A stretch of 64,000 nucleotides of DNA from positions 303,501 through 367,500 of the forward strand of contig VKHL01000001.1 in assembly GCA_015146655.1 (NCBI GenBank), given 5' to 3'. Source of the DNA: Ochromonas danica (taxonomy: Eukaryota; Sar; Chrysophyceae; Chromulinales; Chromulinaceae). Shown here in pieces: positions 47,797-60,390 of this stretch. The position numbers and the translations under genes are program-made. Numbering within the stretch: the first letter of the stretch is position 1; each line of letters starts with the position of its first letter. The notes below the pieces were generated by a model that was given only the letters and a program-made list of their open reading frames with translations, ran no database searches and was not told where the DNA came from.

Positions 47797-48615
47797 GATG
47801 AAGATGATGAGAAGAGGAAGGTGAAGATATTCAATGACGCCAAGGGACGAATGAGAGGCTGGCAGTCACTGCAGTCTGTGAAATATTGAAGTATTTTTTC
47901 AGTTCGTTCTATCGTATCTTTCACAAATCCAAAGTGCAATCAATGACAATGAACACTAAAGATAAACGACATATACAGAATGAGAAGGTTAGAGTGAGAG
48001 AACAAGAAGCAATCCAATAGCTCCGTGGTCAATGGGAAGTAGTAGATAATGATCAATCGACTGTTTTGTTGAGCTCTTGAATATGATCAAGGAGTCGTCT
48101 GACTCTGCTGTGGATAAGTCAAATCCGAAAGAAGCCAAAGTTGGAAGATGCTAAAGCGAAGGGTGAGGTAAGGGAGGGAGAATGAACAACAACATGATGA
48201 CTCGATGACATCATCACTGAGGATTGAACCGACACTTCGAGTCAAACACCTTGACGACACGCATGCCAGAGAGAGAGAGCAAAACTGAAAAGATTCGAAG
48301 ATTTTCACATTTCCCAAGATCGGATTTTAAACCATCAAAAGCAGACTTTTCCATGACGAGACACCGACCTTTTATCACATGCAATAAGTTGATCTCTACA
48401 ACGCAGTGTGCCAGTACCGAGTACCGTAGGAGACTGTACCAAGAGCTATTGTCTAGATGTTGTGGTGTTGGTATTGATTGTCAAAGGCTTAGTTTGATCT
48501 ATAGGTTTTCAAAGGAAAGCTCCTGTCAACCAAAAGTTGATTTTCATTCTTAGCCTACTAACTACTCACTTTACACTCTCTCTCTCTCCCACCTAACTTA
48601 CTGCTGTATTCTCTC
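47797..48615. other. Intergenic region between the CELF-like and UTP10 genes
   Basis: 819 bp upstream of the CELF-like start and downstream of UTP10. A 109-codon plus-strand frame (48224-48553) shows no family features and is not called. No RNA gene recognised. Confidence 0.45.
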
Positions 48616-51600
48616 TCAACTGTTGAAATAAGTGTCAAGCTTCTCACCAGTCAACTCTTCAATAGCCGCTATTGTCCTCCTTGTATCAGCAATCACATCA
48701 TTGTGATCATCTTCTAGCAGTTCCGATAAGAATGGTAAGCATTCTGGCAGAAGCGCTGAGTAATCATCACCAACCTGTAAAGAGTCAAAACAACAACAAC
48801 AATCATGAGCACCTCTTCATTGGCGAAATGAAAAAGAATAACCCCATCCTTACCCCAACAAACAGATCTTTCAACAAAGCTACTGCAGCTCTCCGTACAG
48901 CCACACTGCCGTTACGAGTGAGCATAAGGATCTGATGGTTAACAGGCTTCCACAACAATTCATTGGAAGTAGCAGCCGTGATGGCGGTTAATGCCGGTGA
49001 CACTACAGATGTCATGAACTCCAAGAAATTGAGGTCGCTAGAAAAGACCTGACGCAAAGAAAGAAAATCCAGCATAGGGGACGCCACAGACTCGTATCGA
49101 TCCTAATCATCGAGACAACAATGATCAAACAAAGCGATTAAGGAGAATCAATTCAGAACACTCTACCTCATTCATAAAAGGAACATCCGAATCAGCACAC
49201 AAACCATGAACACAGGTGACAATGAGTGTAGATAAGTTAATGAGCTCATCTAGACTTTGTCGCTGGGATTCACTGATGTCAATATCAGAAGCCCCTTGCT
49301 TCTTCCGCTTCTTAGCGCTACTTGCAACAACTTCCACTCGCCCTTCTAGATCACCATGTTGAGAGAGGATGATCTTTTTCGCACTTTTGATCACATATTT
49401 CAAAATTTCTGGCACCTCAGGCCAAAAGAGAGCAAAGGTGGGATGAAATAGGAATTTCAATTTGTCCAATAGCTGATGAACAAGACCGTAGAATGTGACG
49501 CATCGTGCTTCCTTGGTCCATGAAAGACCTTCTCTCTCATCACTCTTGTTTTTCCAATCATTAATTTGCGTAATGAAGGCCTTGAGTTCAGTTTCAGTAA
49601 ATTTCAAACAGAGCTCAGTGATAGCATTGTGGATTTCGTGTTCCACGTTATCACCCACTGGACTACGATCACCATAAGATCGACGATAGTCAAGCAACGC
49701 CAAGCTCAGTGAAAGCCACTTTGGCAGCTGAGAAATAATAGTTACTCTATCGGCTTTCTCAGCAACAGAACGAATCAACTGGACAAATTTCAATGAAGTT
49801 TCATGACCACTAGAAAACGCCACGTCCACAATTGAAAGCAGCACAGGTAGCAACAGCCGAGAAGGAATTTTGCCACCAACGGCCAGAAGGCAATGATCGA
49901 TCGCCTCCATAGAGGAAACTTGCTCTTTGTTGTGAACTGCGGTAGAGCAGTGATAGAAAGCCGAGAATCGGCAAAAGGAAGAAAGCACTTTGTTCAAATA
50001 GGGATGCACAAATGTAGGTAATGCAACCACCAAGACAGTGCATGTGGAGATGATGGACTGCAAGAACAGCAATTCAGATCTATAGATGCCACCCTCAGTT
50101 TGAGCAACACTACTGGAAACAACTTTTGTAACTTCCTTGTCTAACACAATCAAAGTGTGTCCCATAGCGCGCTGTGGAAAACAATCGCGTAAGTGTGGAT
50201 GTTTTAAAGCAGAAATCGCAACGAGACTTACCGAGAATTTGGATAAACATCCTGCTCCAAGCATCTTGCAGCATGTGGCGATGCATAGGAAAACAGACCC
50301 AAGAAGCTTTTTGACTTCCACGGCCTTACCACTTACCACTGCAGATTCAATAGACTCAATATACGCATACAACTTCTCACTCATTTCAACGAACTCGTCA
50401 AGAATACTGTTTAGTTCTTGAGCCCATGAGCCACTAGCACCCAGCAACTGGACAAGAATATCCAGACACATAATGGCAGATTGAACCAAAGCAGTTTGGT
50501 TATTCGCAGCATTGCTACTACTGCCACTACTGCTACTTTGACTTAACAATTGCTGAGCATGCTTACGAATAATATCTCTGACATGCGAGCTGAGATCGAT
50601 ATATAAGTCCATCTAAACAACAGTTAAAGCGTCAATAGTGTCTCAAATAGTACCCAAGAATAGTCAAGAAAGGACTCACCTCTGCGACATTAGGCTTCTC
50701 GAGCTTCAGTAAACGTTGCAGACGCTGTCTCAACACAAGTAAGGCCTTCTGGCGGATGCCTAAGATTTCATGACTCAACAACTCTTGACAAATGCTGATG
50801 AAAGTAGGAGCATCGAATAGAAGTTGCAACGATTGTAAGGCATCAGCAGAACAAGAAGTGAGAATGCTCATCAATGCACTGTGGCTAATACCATAGACAT
50901 TCTCTTCTAGGCGAAGAGTAATCTGGTTTTTACCTATTGCCTTGATGACTTCACTTCTTGGCAAAGCCTTTTGATATTCGCAATAATTAATCAGTTGCAA
51001 TAATCCATCAGCAACTTCAAGGAAAGAAACAATATCGTGCTTGCTTCCCAGCTGCTTAGCAAGATTGAGATGGAAATCCCGATTTTCCAGTATTTCCCAT
51101 ACGAACTCAATTTGTAAAACGGCCATAGTAGCGGCGTAGTCCATCGCATTCGAAGTATTAATAGCAGTGATTGACTTTTGATTTATGCCTTGAATGTAAG
51201 ACAGCGATGTTTTCACGTCAACAGCACCTGGACGGTTGGCAGAGTGGTGGCTACCAGCAGATGGGTCATTAACCACCAATTGTATAGTTTCCAGACTGGT
51301 TGCCAAAAGATTCGAGAGTACTTCAACAGTGGAAGCCACAGGAATAGACATTAACAATGAGACCGCCAGTTGGAAGAACTCTTCTGGAAGGGATGCATGT
51401 AGTAAACGTTGAGCACGTCGCTGTCCAGCTCTTGACAAGCAAATATTCTCCACTTGGCTGCTTGATTGCACACGTGCAGCATACTCACTTTCATAGGAGG
51501 CAAGAGTATGAGCGAGCAAAACATGAACGACAAGGAAGACACAGTCAGGCTTGTCATGAAGGACTTTCAAGACAGTGCGAAGCAGATTACGGCGATGACC

Positions 51601-54600
51601 TTTTGCCATGGCTGGAAGCTCAAAGCAAAGGTTCTGCATGATTAACTGTAAGCCAGCTCTGCTCACAACATCAGCCTCATTAGTACTGTGACTGGATAGC
51701 TCTGGTAGAAGAACCTCCAAGACACCACTTAAAAAGCGTTCTTTGGAGACATAGTGCCCCAGTTGAGCTGAAACCAACAATTTCCCCAATGCATCAATTG
51801 CGGCAGATACGGCATCAGGGCAAACTTTTAACAACACTTTAATAATTCCAAAGGCATGATGCTGTGTTTCCGCTTGACGTAACTCTCCCATGCAAGACAT
51901 GACCATCTGTACATCTGATACCACTCTGTCAATAGTGTATATAATTGTGTGCTCTTCCTTTTCAGCTTTAGCTTTCCGACCTCCTCTTTTCTTCTTGTCT
52001 GCAACCACCACAGTTTCGCTAAAACCAGTGACACTTTGGACCCATTCTGTCAGCAAGCCACGCTCTTCAATGCTCTTGAACGATTTATTAACGAACTCAA
52101 TAAGAATGTTCTTGCAGTAATCGTGCGTAATAACAACCTTAAACACAGGTCCCTTTGCTTCACGGAGCAACTTCAGCAAGATATCGACCAAGAGAGTGAA
52201 TTCTGAAAGTTGAACATCTTTCGAACGGAGAATAACGGGGACGACTACTTCCACCACCATGGTGAGGCGCTTCATCGCGATAGCAGCACCAAATGAATTG
52301 CTTGCTTCATCATCAACTTCCATCTTAGCACTATCATCAACACTAGTCGCCTTCACATCAGAGAAGCTGTTAGCTTCCTCTTGTAGTATTGTGAGTGGGA
52401 TGGAAGCTTCAATATTCAAGGAAAGCAAAACATCGAGAAGAGCGGGTTGGTGAATACTATCCCGAAGATACACTGAAAACACCTTTTCAAACATACTATC
52501 AGCAATTGATCCTTCAAGTTTTGGTCCAATATCTCTTTTCACAATAGAGAGAAAATTAGTCTTAATCAAATTGGGAGCATTTTCTTCCGAAGAGCTTTCA
52601 ATGGTGTGTACCAAATATTCAAATACAGCAGACTGCTCTTTGGTATTGAAGAAAGCAGATGTGAGAAAAGAAAGTAACAATCGGATAACACTTTCATTAG
52701 CATCTGACAACTTTGAAATTTGATCAACAACTTGTTGAATCACAGTCCAATAACTGGTTGTGTTGAAAGATTTCATGATATCCAGTAAGAGTTGTGTTAG
52801 ATTGAGAATTCGTGCACCCAAAACATGAACAATGAAAAAGAAGAACTTAATAATAGAAGCATGTTTTGGTTCTTGTAACAAAGTTGAAATAGATGTTATA
52901 ACTGCATCACGTTCAAGAAGAATAATTGAAGCATCCTTTTCAATGGCCTCAAGGACAGGACGGCAAACATCATTGATAGGCCAAGAGAACTTATCGCCTA
53001 AAACTGATGGAACACCAGCTTTAGGCAATGCAAAAGTTAATTGGCTATTGCTGGGTAAATGCTCAATGAGTTCTTTTACTAAAATTGTGGACAGCTTTCG
53101 CAACGTTGAATCCACACTGTTAGCAGTCCATAACACAATCACCAATGAGTTTAGTACAACATCGTTGTTAGCAGCATCTTTTCCAGTTTTCTGTGAGAAA
53201 ATGCATCGAACTAAAACAATCCAAGCTTGCATGCCAACTTGTTGAACGAAAGTGGCATCATCAGATGGAAGATTGGCAAGTTCCCCATTGCAGAAAATAA
53301 GCTGGAAGAGGGCTGCACGAGCATCATGAGGGAATAAGGAAAGAAGACAAGTATCAATTAACTCAAGAAGCTTTGGATGCCTTGACAAAATCAAGGTGAC
53401 TAGCAGCTGAATTGATCGAGAGCGAGCAGGAGTTGGAGCCTCCGTCGCAATTTCATAAAAGGACATAAGATCCGGAACGGTGTTGGCAGCACCTTCATGA
53501 AGCTTTGATACAATTTCAAGATAAAAGGAAATCAATGCAACATCGGCATTTTCAACATCCTGCTTGGAAACATCAATAATCTTAGGTGTCAACTTCTGGA
53601 TAATATTTTCAGCTTTGGATTTATCATCCATTTTATTTGCCACAAGCAATAAAAAGCGACAAACACTCAAGAAGGTGGTCTTATCGTGGATAAATGATTG
53701 GGTGGATAGATGGAGACGGTTAATTGCCGATTGAATCCAACTATCGTATCCATCCAGATCATTCAACTTTGATGCGACGGAAGCGATGAAATCATCTAAA
53801 GAAATTGCACCCTGGACCACAGGATCTTTTTTGCTAGCCTTTTTGCCTTTCTTCTCAACCACTGTATGTGAGGATGACAATCCCGAGAAAACAGAATCAA
53901 CTTCACCAAAGACAGTCAAAAGGGATTGAACAGAATCTGTTAGGTTTTGCCAGGAGAAGCTAGCATTATCATGGCCAATGAGATCGCCACAAAATACAGT
54001 CATAAGAACCCCACGAAGCCAAGACAAATCTAACTTTGCTATCACCTTATTTGATGACAAGGCGACCAAAATAAGTCTCAAAATATTCTCTCCAGTTTTA
54101 GCGTCATTAGTCAGAGCAAACTGCACCCACCAAGACCAAGATTGTTGAATTGCTTCATTGACTTCAATAGTGGGTAGATATTGACAAAGAAACTTCAATA
54201 CATTTGGCGTGTATAAATGCTGAGCAACTTCAACTTCGAAGTCGAAAAGGCTCTTCAAAGTACTTTGTGCAAGACCAACCAAATCAGGTGTGGCTACATC
54301 ATTGAAATCATTGGAGGCCAAACTGTTCAATTTGGTTAATCCCTGGATTCGCAATGCTTGAACAGGACTGTTCAATGCAACAAATAAGCTATCACCAGAA
54401 AAATTGAGCATATGATGTCCACCATGGGAAAATGTTTCAGCAAGAAATTGACTCAATCGCTCAATATTCGTTTCATTTGATTTATCTTTGAATGACAATT
54501 GAGTGGCTTGATCAAACGCCTGAGGATACCAATGAGAGATACAGCGAACAACTTCCATCAGATAGTCATTCTGGATATCAACCTCCTCCGAGCTCTGGAT

Positions 54601-56110
54601 ATGAGTAAAAATGGAGATCAATAACTGTTCCAAGAAAGCACTTGAAGCGGTTTGTAACTGAATCAGAGAATTGACTTCAGAGGCAAGAGTCTTTCCTGTC
54701 AACAATACCAATACTTCCTTAGGTTTCACATCTTCAAGCTTTGCTGCCCCTGTCAAGCATTGTAAAGCTTTGTCTATTATCCTCTCTGCCAACTCTTGTA
54801 CTCTGACCTGACTCTCAGCTAATGACGTCATCGCGCTGCACATCCATTCGCTATCACCATCCTCTTCTTTGACATCTCGCAGGAGCTTACCCACTTTAAT
54901 AAATAAAGAAGCTAACAGCTTAGGTGTAATCTCGATTTGTCCTTGTTGTGCCAGCACAATCAACACACAGAAAGCACTCTCAGTCAAACGATGACCCCTC
55001 TCGTCGTTTGCACTCTTCGTCAGAAATAAAGCCTCACCAAAGGCATTGGAGATTGCCCGAACAAATGCATCTCCCAAGACAGTGCTTTGACATATTTGTG
55101 TGATAATCATAAAGCAAGAGTTCTTCCAGTCCTCCAGCACATCCAGTTGTTCCACATTCCATATCTCAGACAATGGAGTTTTGAGACCTTCCACGAGATA
55201 GAGATAAATGATTCGAAGTTTATCTTCATCAAAGGAGTGCTTGCTAGCCACTTCCAGAACTACAGCTGTGAAAAAGGAAACATGCTTTTGTGCTCCTTCT
55301 TGCACAGGGGCAGTGACTTTGGTTACCACATTCACTGGTGTCTGACGAATACCAACTAGTTGTAAAGCAGATAAAGTCGCGGAACAGATTGCATCTAATA
55401 CTTCAGGATGCTTCAAAGAACGCTTGATTAAAGTCGATCGAGGTAATGGTGCGCCTGTCTCCTTCACACCTGACAGAAATGTCCAAATTGTTCCTTCAAG
55501 TTTACAAAGTTGAACCACTTTCGCGAAAATCTGACCACAATTAAGATTTTGATAAGTACAATAAGAAAAAGAGAAAAGAGAAGATAGGGTATCTACTGTA
55601 CCTTGGAGTCATGAACAACAAGCATGGAGCGAATCAACTTGTCCACATTATACTCATGAATACGATATCTACGAAGTAGATATTCGAGTACTAAATGTGC
55701 ATTTGGTTCAGATGGCCATAAAGATAGTAACTCTAATAATCGACCAATCTCTAGGTCGACTGCCTTATTTTCCTGTTATTATCAACACACCATACAGAGA
55801 AGTTGGTGAGATCAGCTCACAACACACTGTCTGCTCCAAACAAGCAAACATTTACCTCCTTCGTCTTCAATTCACGTTGGAAATCAACAGAAGATGGGTG
55901 TAGTAACGAATCAAAACACCAGGTGAAGCGATCGTCATACTGCGCTAGTGCTTTCAGACCAGAAAGTGCCGCTTCGAAGACAGCGGAAGTATCGACATTT
56001 CCAGCTTCTTTCTTGGTTAAGAAAAGACTGGCTTTACCAGAAGCCAAACTATCAGGTGGTAATCGTTGCCTTTGAAGAGCAGCGACTTGCTTTTGGAGCT
56101 CCGACGCCAT
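48616..56110 (-). CDS. UTP10: U3 snoRNP/SSU processome HEAT-repeat protein UTP10/HEATR1 (7 exons)
   Basis: Needed for 18S rRNA processing and Pol I transcription in the nucleolus. Exons 56110-55856, 55772-55602, 55530-50680, 50612-50232, 50171-49167, 49102-48854 and 48774-48616 keep phase and give 2,356 aa (HEATR1 is about 2,140, yeast Utp10 about 1,770). N-terminus matches the family: LASGKASLFLTKKEAGNVDTSAVFEAA then SLLHPSSVDFQRELKTKE, and exon 2 LRRYRIHEYNVDKLIRSMLV. The C-terminal BP28CT-type and end region shows SPMLDFLSLRQVFSSDLNFLE and VGDDYSALLPECLPFLSELLEDDHNDV, the closing HEAT unit of UTP10. The whole length is HEAT-like helices. The 60-nt segment 50231-50172 is treated as an intron (GTAAGT...TTCCACAG); if retained it adds 20 in-frame residues. 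Confidence 0.95.
50172..50231 (-). other. Probable 60-nt stopless intron in UTP10
   Basis: Bounded by GTAAGT and TTTTCCACAG, length divisible by three, no stop. Removing it joins LGAGCLSKFS to RAMGHTLIVL, which fits spacing of HEAT helices better than the 20-residue insertion. Confidence 0.7.
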
Positions 56111-56279
56111 GGCTAACAGGAATGGTTGACATGCTTGCTTTCGATGGAAGGGACGCTTCCGGGACAGACGTCATCCCGCGCAAAATAACAAGTGGAGGTG
56201 GGTGGTTGTCGTTAACTTATCAAAATCTGCCACATTCTATTGGGTGCAGGCATACTGTACGTCAACAATAGTAGGCACT

Positions 56280-57691
56280 TTACATAATGCTACATTTCGA
56301 TAACAGTCCGCCACCTCCTGCATTAGCGGCATTGGCCCTTGCATCAGGCATCTATCTCGCCAAGAGACATTGATAAAATAACAAGAACAAGAACAAAGCA
56401 TTACACCATAACTTACCTGAACCTGTTTGGCAAGGAAGCCCTTGACCATGTCGTATACTTTTCTAACAATAGTTGGGCAGTACCTGGGAAAGAAATAACA
56501 GAGAATTATGATGACGTCTAATGGAGCAGCTGGGGTGTAACTCACTGTGAAGCCATTAGCTGAGAGAGACTTCGGTCCAGGTCTTGAAAAGCAGCCTTAA
56601 CATGACCTTGTGAGTCAGTCATATAGCGCAGCTTGAGGTATTGCCACCACAGATAAAGCTGGATAATATTTCGTGATGGCAGGAAAACCTCCACCACGTG
56701 GAAGACGCCCTGATAAACTTCACAAGTGGCAGCAAGGCGTTGAAGAGCCAAGTCACCTTTATTCAGATGATTTGAAGCAAATATCTGGGAAACACGAATC
56801 TGCGCCAATTGAGGATTGAGTCTCGCTGTTAAATACAAATTATCCATAACTTCAGAAGGAAAACCAAGAAAGGGCAAAGGAAAACTAACCTAGCCAAGGC
56901 AATGCTTGCTGCTCAATAGTAGCAGCATTAGCAAGAGCAAAAGCAAAAATCTCTTTCAAGAAAATTCTGCTCTCTAAGAGGAGAATGGGAAGAATGCAAA
57001 AGACATAAGGCCTGGGAGAGAATGTCAGCATAAATCCCAGGAAAATCAGATTGATCGATGGATCCTGCATTAACAACATATAGTACGATGATTCAAACTT
57101 GGGAAAGCCATAGCGTCGGAAGAGATTGGCCACATGTAGTCCACCGAAAAGTGCAGCAGAGAGACGATAAGCCAAACCGCTGATAGCATAGGGAAGGAAA
57201 GGGATCAGATAGACAACAGCCAAGAAGATAATAGCCAGGTGCAAATAGCGATGAATAGTAGAAAGCTCTCCTCCTGCCCCCGCACCACTTGCACTGCTGG
57301 AGCGGTTAGCTTCATTGCGAATAGCTTGCATTGCCTGTTCCACCTTCTCTCCTAAGGAAGTATCCCCTGTAGTTCTTAACCCAGCATTATAAGCATTATA
57401 AGCATCAGTATAGCGCTTGAGTGCATAGAGTGCATCGCCTTTACGAGCATACCCTTTAGCCCATTGGCCATCCAACTCCACACACTTGTTTCCATCCTTT
57501 ACTGCATCTTCAAACTTGCCTAGCTTACAATAGGCTGCTGATCGGTTAGAATAGATGATTTTTAGAAATGATCTATCATCACCACCTAATTCAATGGCTC
57601 GACTATAGTGGTCAATGGCAGCACTATAGTTCCCTTTTGTATAGGCTGTTGACCCTTCAGTTTTTGCTTCTTCAGCTTCACGAGATGGCAT
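56280..57691 (-). CDS. TPR-TMEM33 fusion membrane protein (4 exons)
   Basis: Exons 57691-56890, 56825-56546, 56483-56417 and 56351-56280 keep phase and give 406 aa. Residues 1-120 hold three TPR units of Hop/SGT type (EGSTAYTKGNYSAAIDHYSR; YSNRSAAYCKLGKFEDAVKD; GYARKGDALYALKRYTDAYN). Residues about 150-390 resemble TMEM33/Pom33: YAISGLAYRLSAALF, a long loop with GFPKFESSYYMLLMQD, hydrophobic LIFLGFMLTFSPRPYVFCILPILLL, and WQYLKLRYMTDSQGHVKAAF in exon 2, typical of the family's conserved end. TMEM33 shapes ER tubules and nuclear pores; a Hop-type TPR suggests an Hsp70/Hsp90 tail receptor at the ER. The short last exon (MPDARANAANAGGGG) is less sure. Confidence 0.82.
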
Positions 57692-57961
57692 GATATACTA
57701 TTTCTTTAAGTAAATGTGATAAGGAATCCAATTCTTGGTTGGAGTTATCTCACAAGTTTTTGTTCTAGATCACAACCAATCCCCTTGGCATTTCCTCTCA
57801 GACCAAGCCAGACTACCAGACCGCCAGAGGGCCAGAGAGCCAGAGCCAGAGGGCCAAACCACCCACCGCCACAACAGCAGCAGAAGAGCCGTGGGGCAGA
57901 CAAACAAAGAAAGACATAGCCATACCAGACACCTGGAACAGTCTTAAGAACAACAAACCAG

Positions 57962-58294
57962 ATGAAAGTTCGTTCTGCTATTAAATGCTTATGTCCTCAT
58001 TGCTATATTGTGAGAAGAGGTAAGAGGAGGTATGTCTACTGTAAGGAAACCCCAAAACACAAGCAACGTCAAGGTTTCCACACTCTCATTACTACCCGAT
58101 CATCACCTTCCACACAATCCTATGGTGGATTAAATATCAATCAGAATTTTTGTACTTTCGTTACTCCTCAACCAAGAGTGAATTTAATGGTTACTGAGCC
58201 TATGTTGGTAGTGGAAAGTGAAGCAGGTGCCATGCAGAATAATGTCTTGCTCAAGTATGATCCTTCTCAAGGCATCTCCTCTATTCTCTACTAA
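57962..58294 (+). CDS. Ribosomal protein bL36, mitochondrial or plastid type, with C-terminal extension
   Basis: 110 aa. The first 40 residues are bL36: MKVRSAIKCLCPHCYIVRR then KRRYVYCKETPKHKQRQG, with the zinc ligands C-x2-C, C and H. Bacterial bL36 stops here at about 37-41 aa; this copy adds about 70 residues (FHTLITTRSSPSTQ...SSILY) of unknown nature. Because it has no presequence before MKVR, import may rely on an internal signal, as in other bL36m proteins. Divergent with the TPR-TMEM33 gene, 270 bp apart. Confidence 0.88.
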   Translation: MKVRSAIKCLCPHCYIVRRGKRRYVYCKETPKHKQRQGFHTLITTRSSPSTQSYGGLNINQNFCTFVTPQPRVNLMVTEPMLVVESEAGAMQNNVLLKYDPSQGISSILY

Positions 58295-58873
58295 AGATGA
58301 AATACAGACTAGCTTAACTTCAACTTAACTTCCTCTGAAAAAACTGTTCTATTGTATAGAATGAAGCTTACAAAGTAATTGAAAGTTAATGAAGTCTTCG
58401 CAATAGTGGTTTTGTTTTGTTTTTGTATATTGTGTTTAGATCATGTTGACTTCAACAACATCTCGCCACCATCACCATCTGTGTCGCTCCAAAGTATGTT
58501 TAAACAATGCTCTTTTTCACCAGTGAGATTGGTCATTCATGCTTACTCTACAGTAGGTGCATCAATCAGATTTTCTTTTACAAACCTACATACTTGCTGT
58601 GCCTCAGTGGGTTACAATAGTCTCGGTGTGTTATAATAGCATTCGATTCAAATCGCTCAATCAATTATTTTAAAAAGAATCACGAACCAATAAAGGCATT
58701 ATACGGTAACATATAGGACATTATACTATTCAGGTGTATGAACACAGGCCACGCTCCTCTATGCTGAGGATTAAGACCTTTCGGTCAGACTAAAGCACTT
58801 CAAGAGCCAATCAAGAAATCTTCCTTTGAACCAACCTGAGTATTATTTTCCATAGTGTACACAGTCATGTGTG
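58295..58873. other. Intergenic region, nothing certain
   Basis: 579 bp. A plus-strand 85-codon frame (58379-58636) is hydrophobic at its start but has no support. A small hairpin (GACCTTTCGGTC near 58775-58786) is present; I could not match the surrounding sequence to a snRNA or snoRNA. Confidence 0.4.
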
Positions 58874-59296
58874 TTATTCCTTGCCCCGAGTGGGTGAGGC
58901 AGCGGGTGAGGCGTATGGTGATTCACTTGCTGATTTCTTCAACATTTTAGATGCATGCTGTTCCAAAGGAAGATATCTCATCAGCTAGCTAATTCGAGAA
59001 GAGTTTGAATTAGACATACTGCAACTCACCAATTCCAGTGTCTTGTCCAGAGGAAAGGGGCTGATGAGAGCACCAGGGCAGTGCTCGAATTTCTTCTGAG
59101 GAGGAATGACAACACGACTCATTGTACGAATCATATAGTGTGGATTAGTATCTTGTTTGGCTTTCTCTCGTTCTTCATGCAGTATCTGGGACTTCAGCTT
59201 ATAGGCATTGAGCATGGACTTTCTTTGTCCTTCTTCCACGACCAGATCATAATTCTTCGAACGAGCTGCTAACTTATCTGATACTGCCTTAGACAT
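58874..59296 (-). CDS. Unknown small protein, 125 aa (2 exons)
   Basis: Exons 59296-59030 and 58984-58874 join in phase 0. N-terminal two-thirds is a basic helix (KSMLNAYKLKSQILHEEREK) followed by MIRTMSRVVIPPQKKFEHCPG and SPFPLDKTLEL; exon 2 adds LMRYLPLEQHASKMLKKS and a Ser/Pro-rich tail. No family recognised. The acceptor CTAG at 58985 was chosen because it leaves a 37-codon open exon; a competing AG four bases upstream leads to an early stop. Confidence 0.6.
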
Positions 59297-59525
59297 TCTT
59301 TGCTGTTGTTATATTTGTTGAAATCAATAATCAGATATTGCTCACACACTAGGTACTAGACTTGTGGTAATATCATGTAAAACGGAGGGTTTTCCCTCTG
59401 TTTTCGTGCAGAGAGCAGTGAATTTGTTGCCATCCCCACGCAATTCCAACTTTTCGTTCTTGTTTTGCCCATGGATGATCATCCACAGTCGAAAGAAACA
59501 GACTAGACAACCCTGAACCTGCGGA

Positions 59526-60152
59526 ATGACTGAAGAAGGTAATAAAGATCGATTGGTTGGAGATGGTAATAATAGTTGGATAGATCAAGTTAAACGTGAA
59601 TGGAATAAAGGTATTGAGTATATTTATCCTCGTTCACTGGCTGGTACAGCTACCTATGCCATCTATGGTGTCACGACCAAGTATATTCAAGGAGGTGCCA
59701 CAGTTGTCCCTATTTCATTCTATTCTTATACCTTAGCAGGAGCGTTAAGTAGTGTTTCTTTTTTCGGTACTGCTTCTCTGCTTCGATCTCTGCGAAGGAA
59801 GGAGGAAGTTGACCTCGAGTGCTATGCAGTATCAGGAGGTCTCCATGGTGCAGGACTATCAGCCATCTATCTTGGTTGGAAAAGAAGTCTCATTGGTGCC
59901 TTCTTTGGAGCGGGTTTTGGGGCTGCTTTGCTTGTAGGATCACAGTTCTTCTACCAAGAAAGTCGATCAAAGTGGTTGGAATATCGCAGATATCTCTTAT
60001 ATGAGAGTGTGGAGAAGACGGTTTCTACCCGCCGACCAACTTTCTCTGGACAGAGAATGAAGATTGATGTGTTTCGTGGAAAAGTGACAACTGAAGAAGT
60101 AACCTCACCACCACCACCGCTGGAAAGAACATCGAAGTCTCCAGAAAAATAG
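59526..60152 (+). CDS. Glycine-rich membrane protein, Tim17/22/23-like
   Basis: 208 aa, single exon. Four hydrophobic Gly-rich stretches with small-residue spacing (AGTATYAIYGVTTKYIQGG; YTLAGALSSVSFFGTASLL; GGLHGAGLSAIYLGWKRS; LIGAFFGAGFGAALLVGSQF) and a basic WKRSLIGAFFGAGFG step similar to the Tim17-family G-x3-G pattern. No N-terminal presequence, as usual for that family. The remaining tail is charged and Pro-rich. Similarity is by pattern only; an unrelated inner-membrane protein is possible. Confidence 0.5.
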   Translation: MTEEGNKDRLVGDGNNSWIDQVKREWNKGIEYIYPRSLAGTATYAIYGVTTKYIQGGATVVPISFYSYTLAGALSSVSFFGTASLLRSLRRKEEVDLECYAVSGGLHGAGLSAIYLGWKRSLIGAFFGAGFGAALLVGSQFFYQESRSKWLEYRRYLLYESVEKTVSTRRPTFSGQRMKIDVFRGKVTTEEVTSPPPPLERTSKSPEK

Positions 60153-60390
60153 ACTCCAAATGCTAGCTGACTCTGTTACCAGTCCTAATCCTAATTAACC
60201 TAAAGCTCACCTCAACTAAAAAAGAGGCTTTTATGATCTATTCTAACTGCATGTATGACATCAAACAACATGGGATAATGACTGTCCACTCTTAATCATG
60301 ATCCATGTCGATAACTCACGCCAAACAACTACATTTAAACATTGACATTGAATAAAATCCAGCAAAAATAGCATATTATAACGCTCTCTT

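Noticed and set aside
48224-48553. 109-codon plus-strand frame between the CELF-like and UTP10 genes
   Set aside because: No motif, no splice context and unlike neighbouring genes in codon choice.
58750-58830. Possible small structured RNA with hairpin GACCTTTCGGTC
   Set aside because: No box C/D, H/ACA or snRNA core could be matched; pairing beyond the small hairpin is not convincing.
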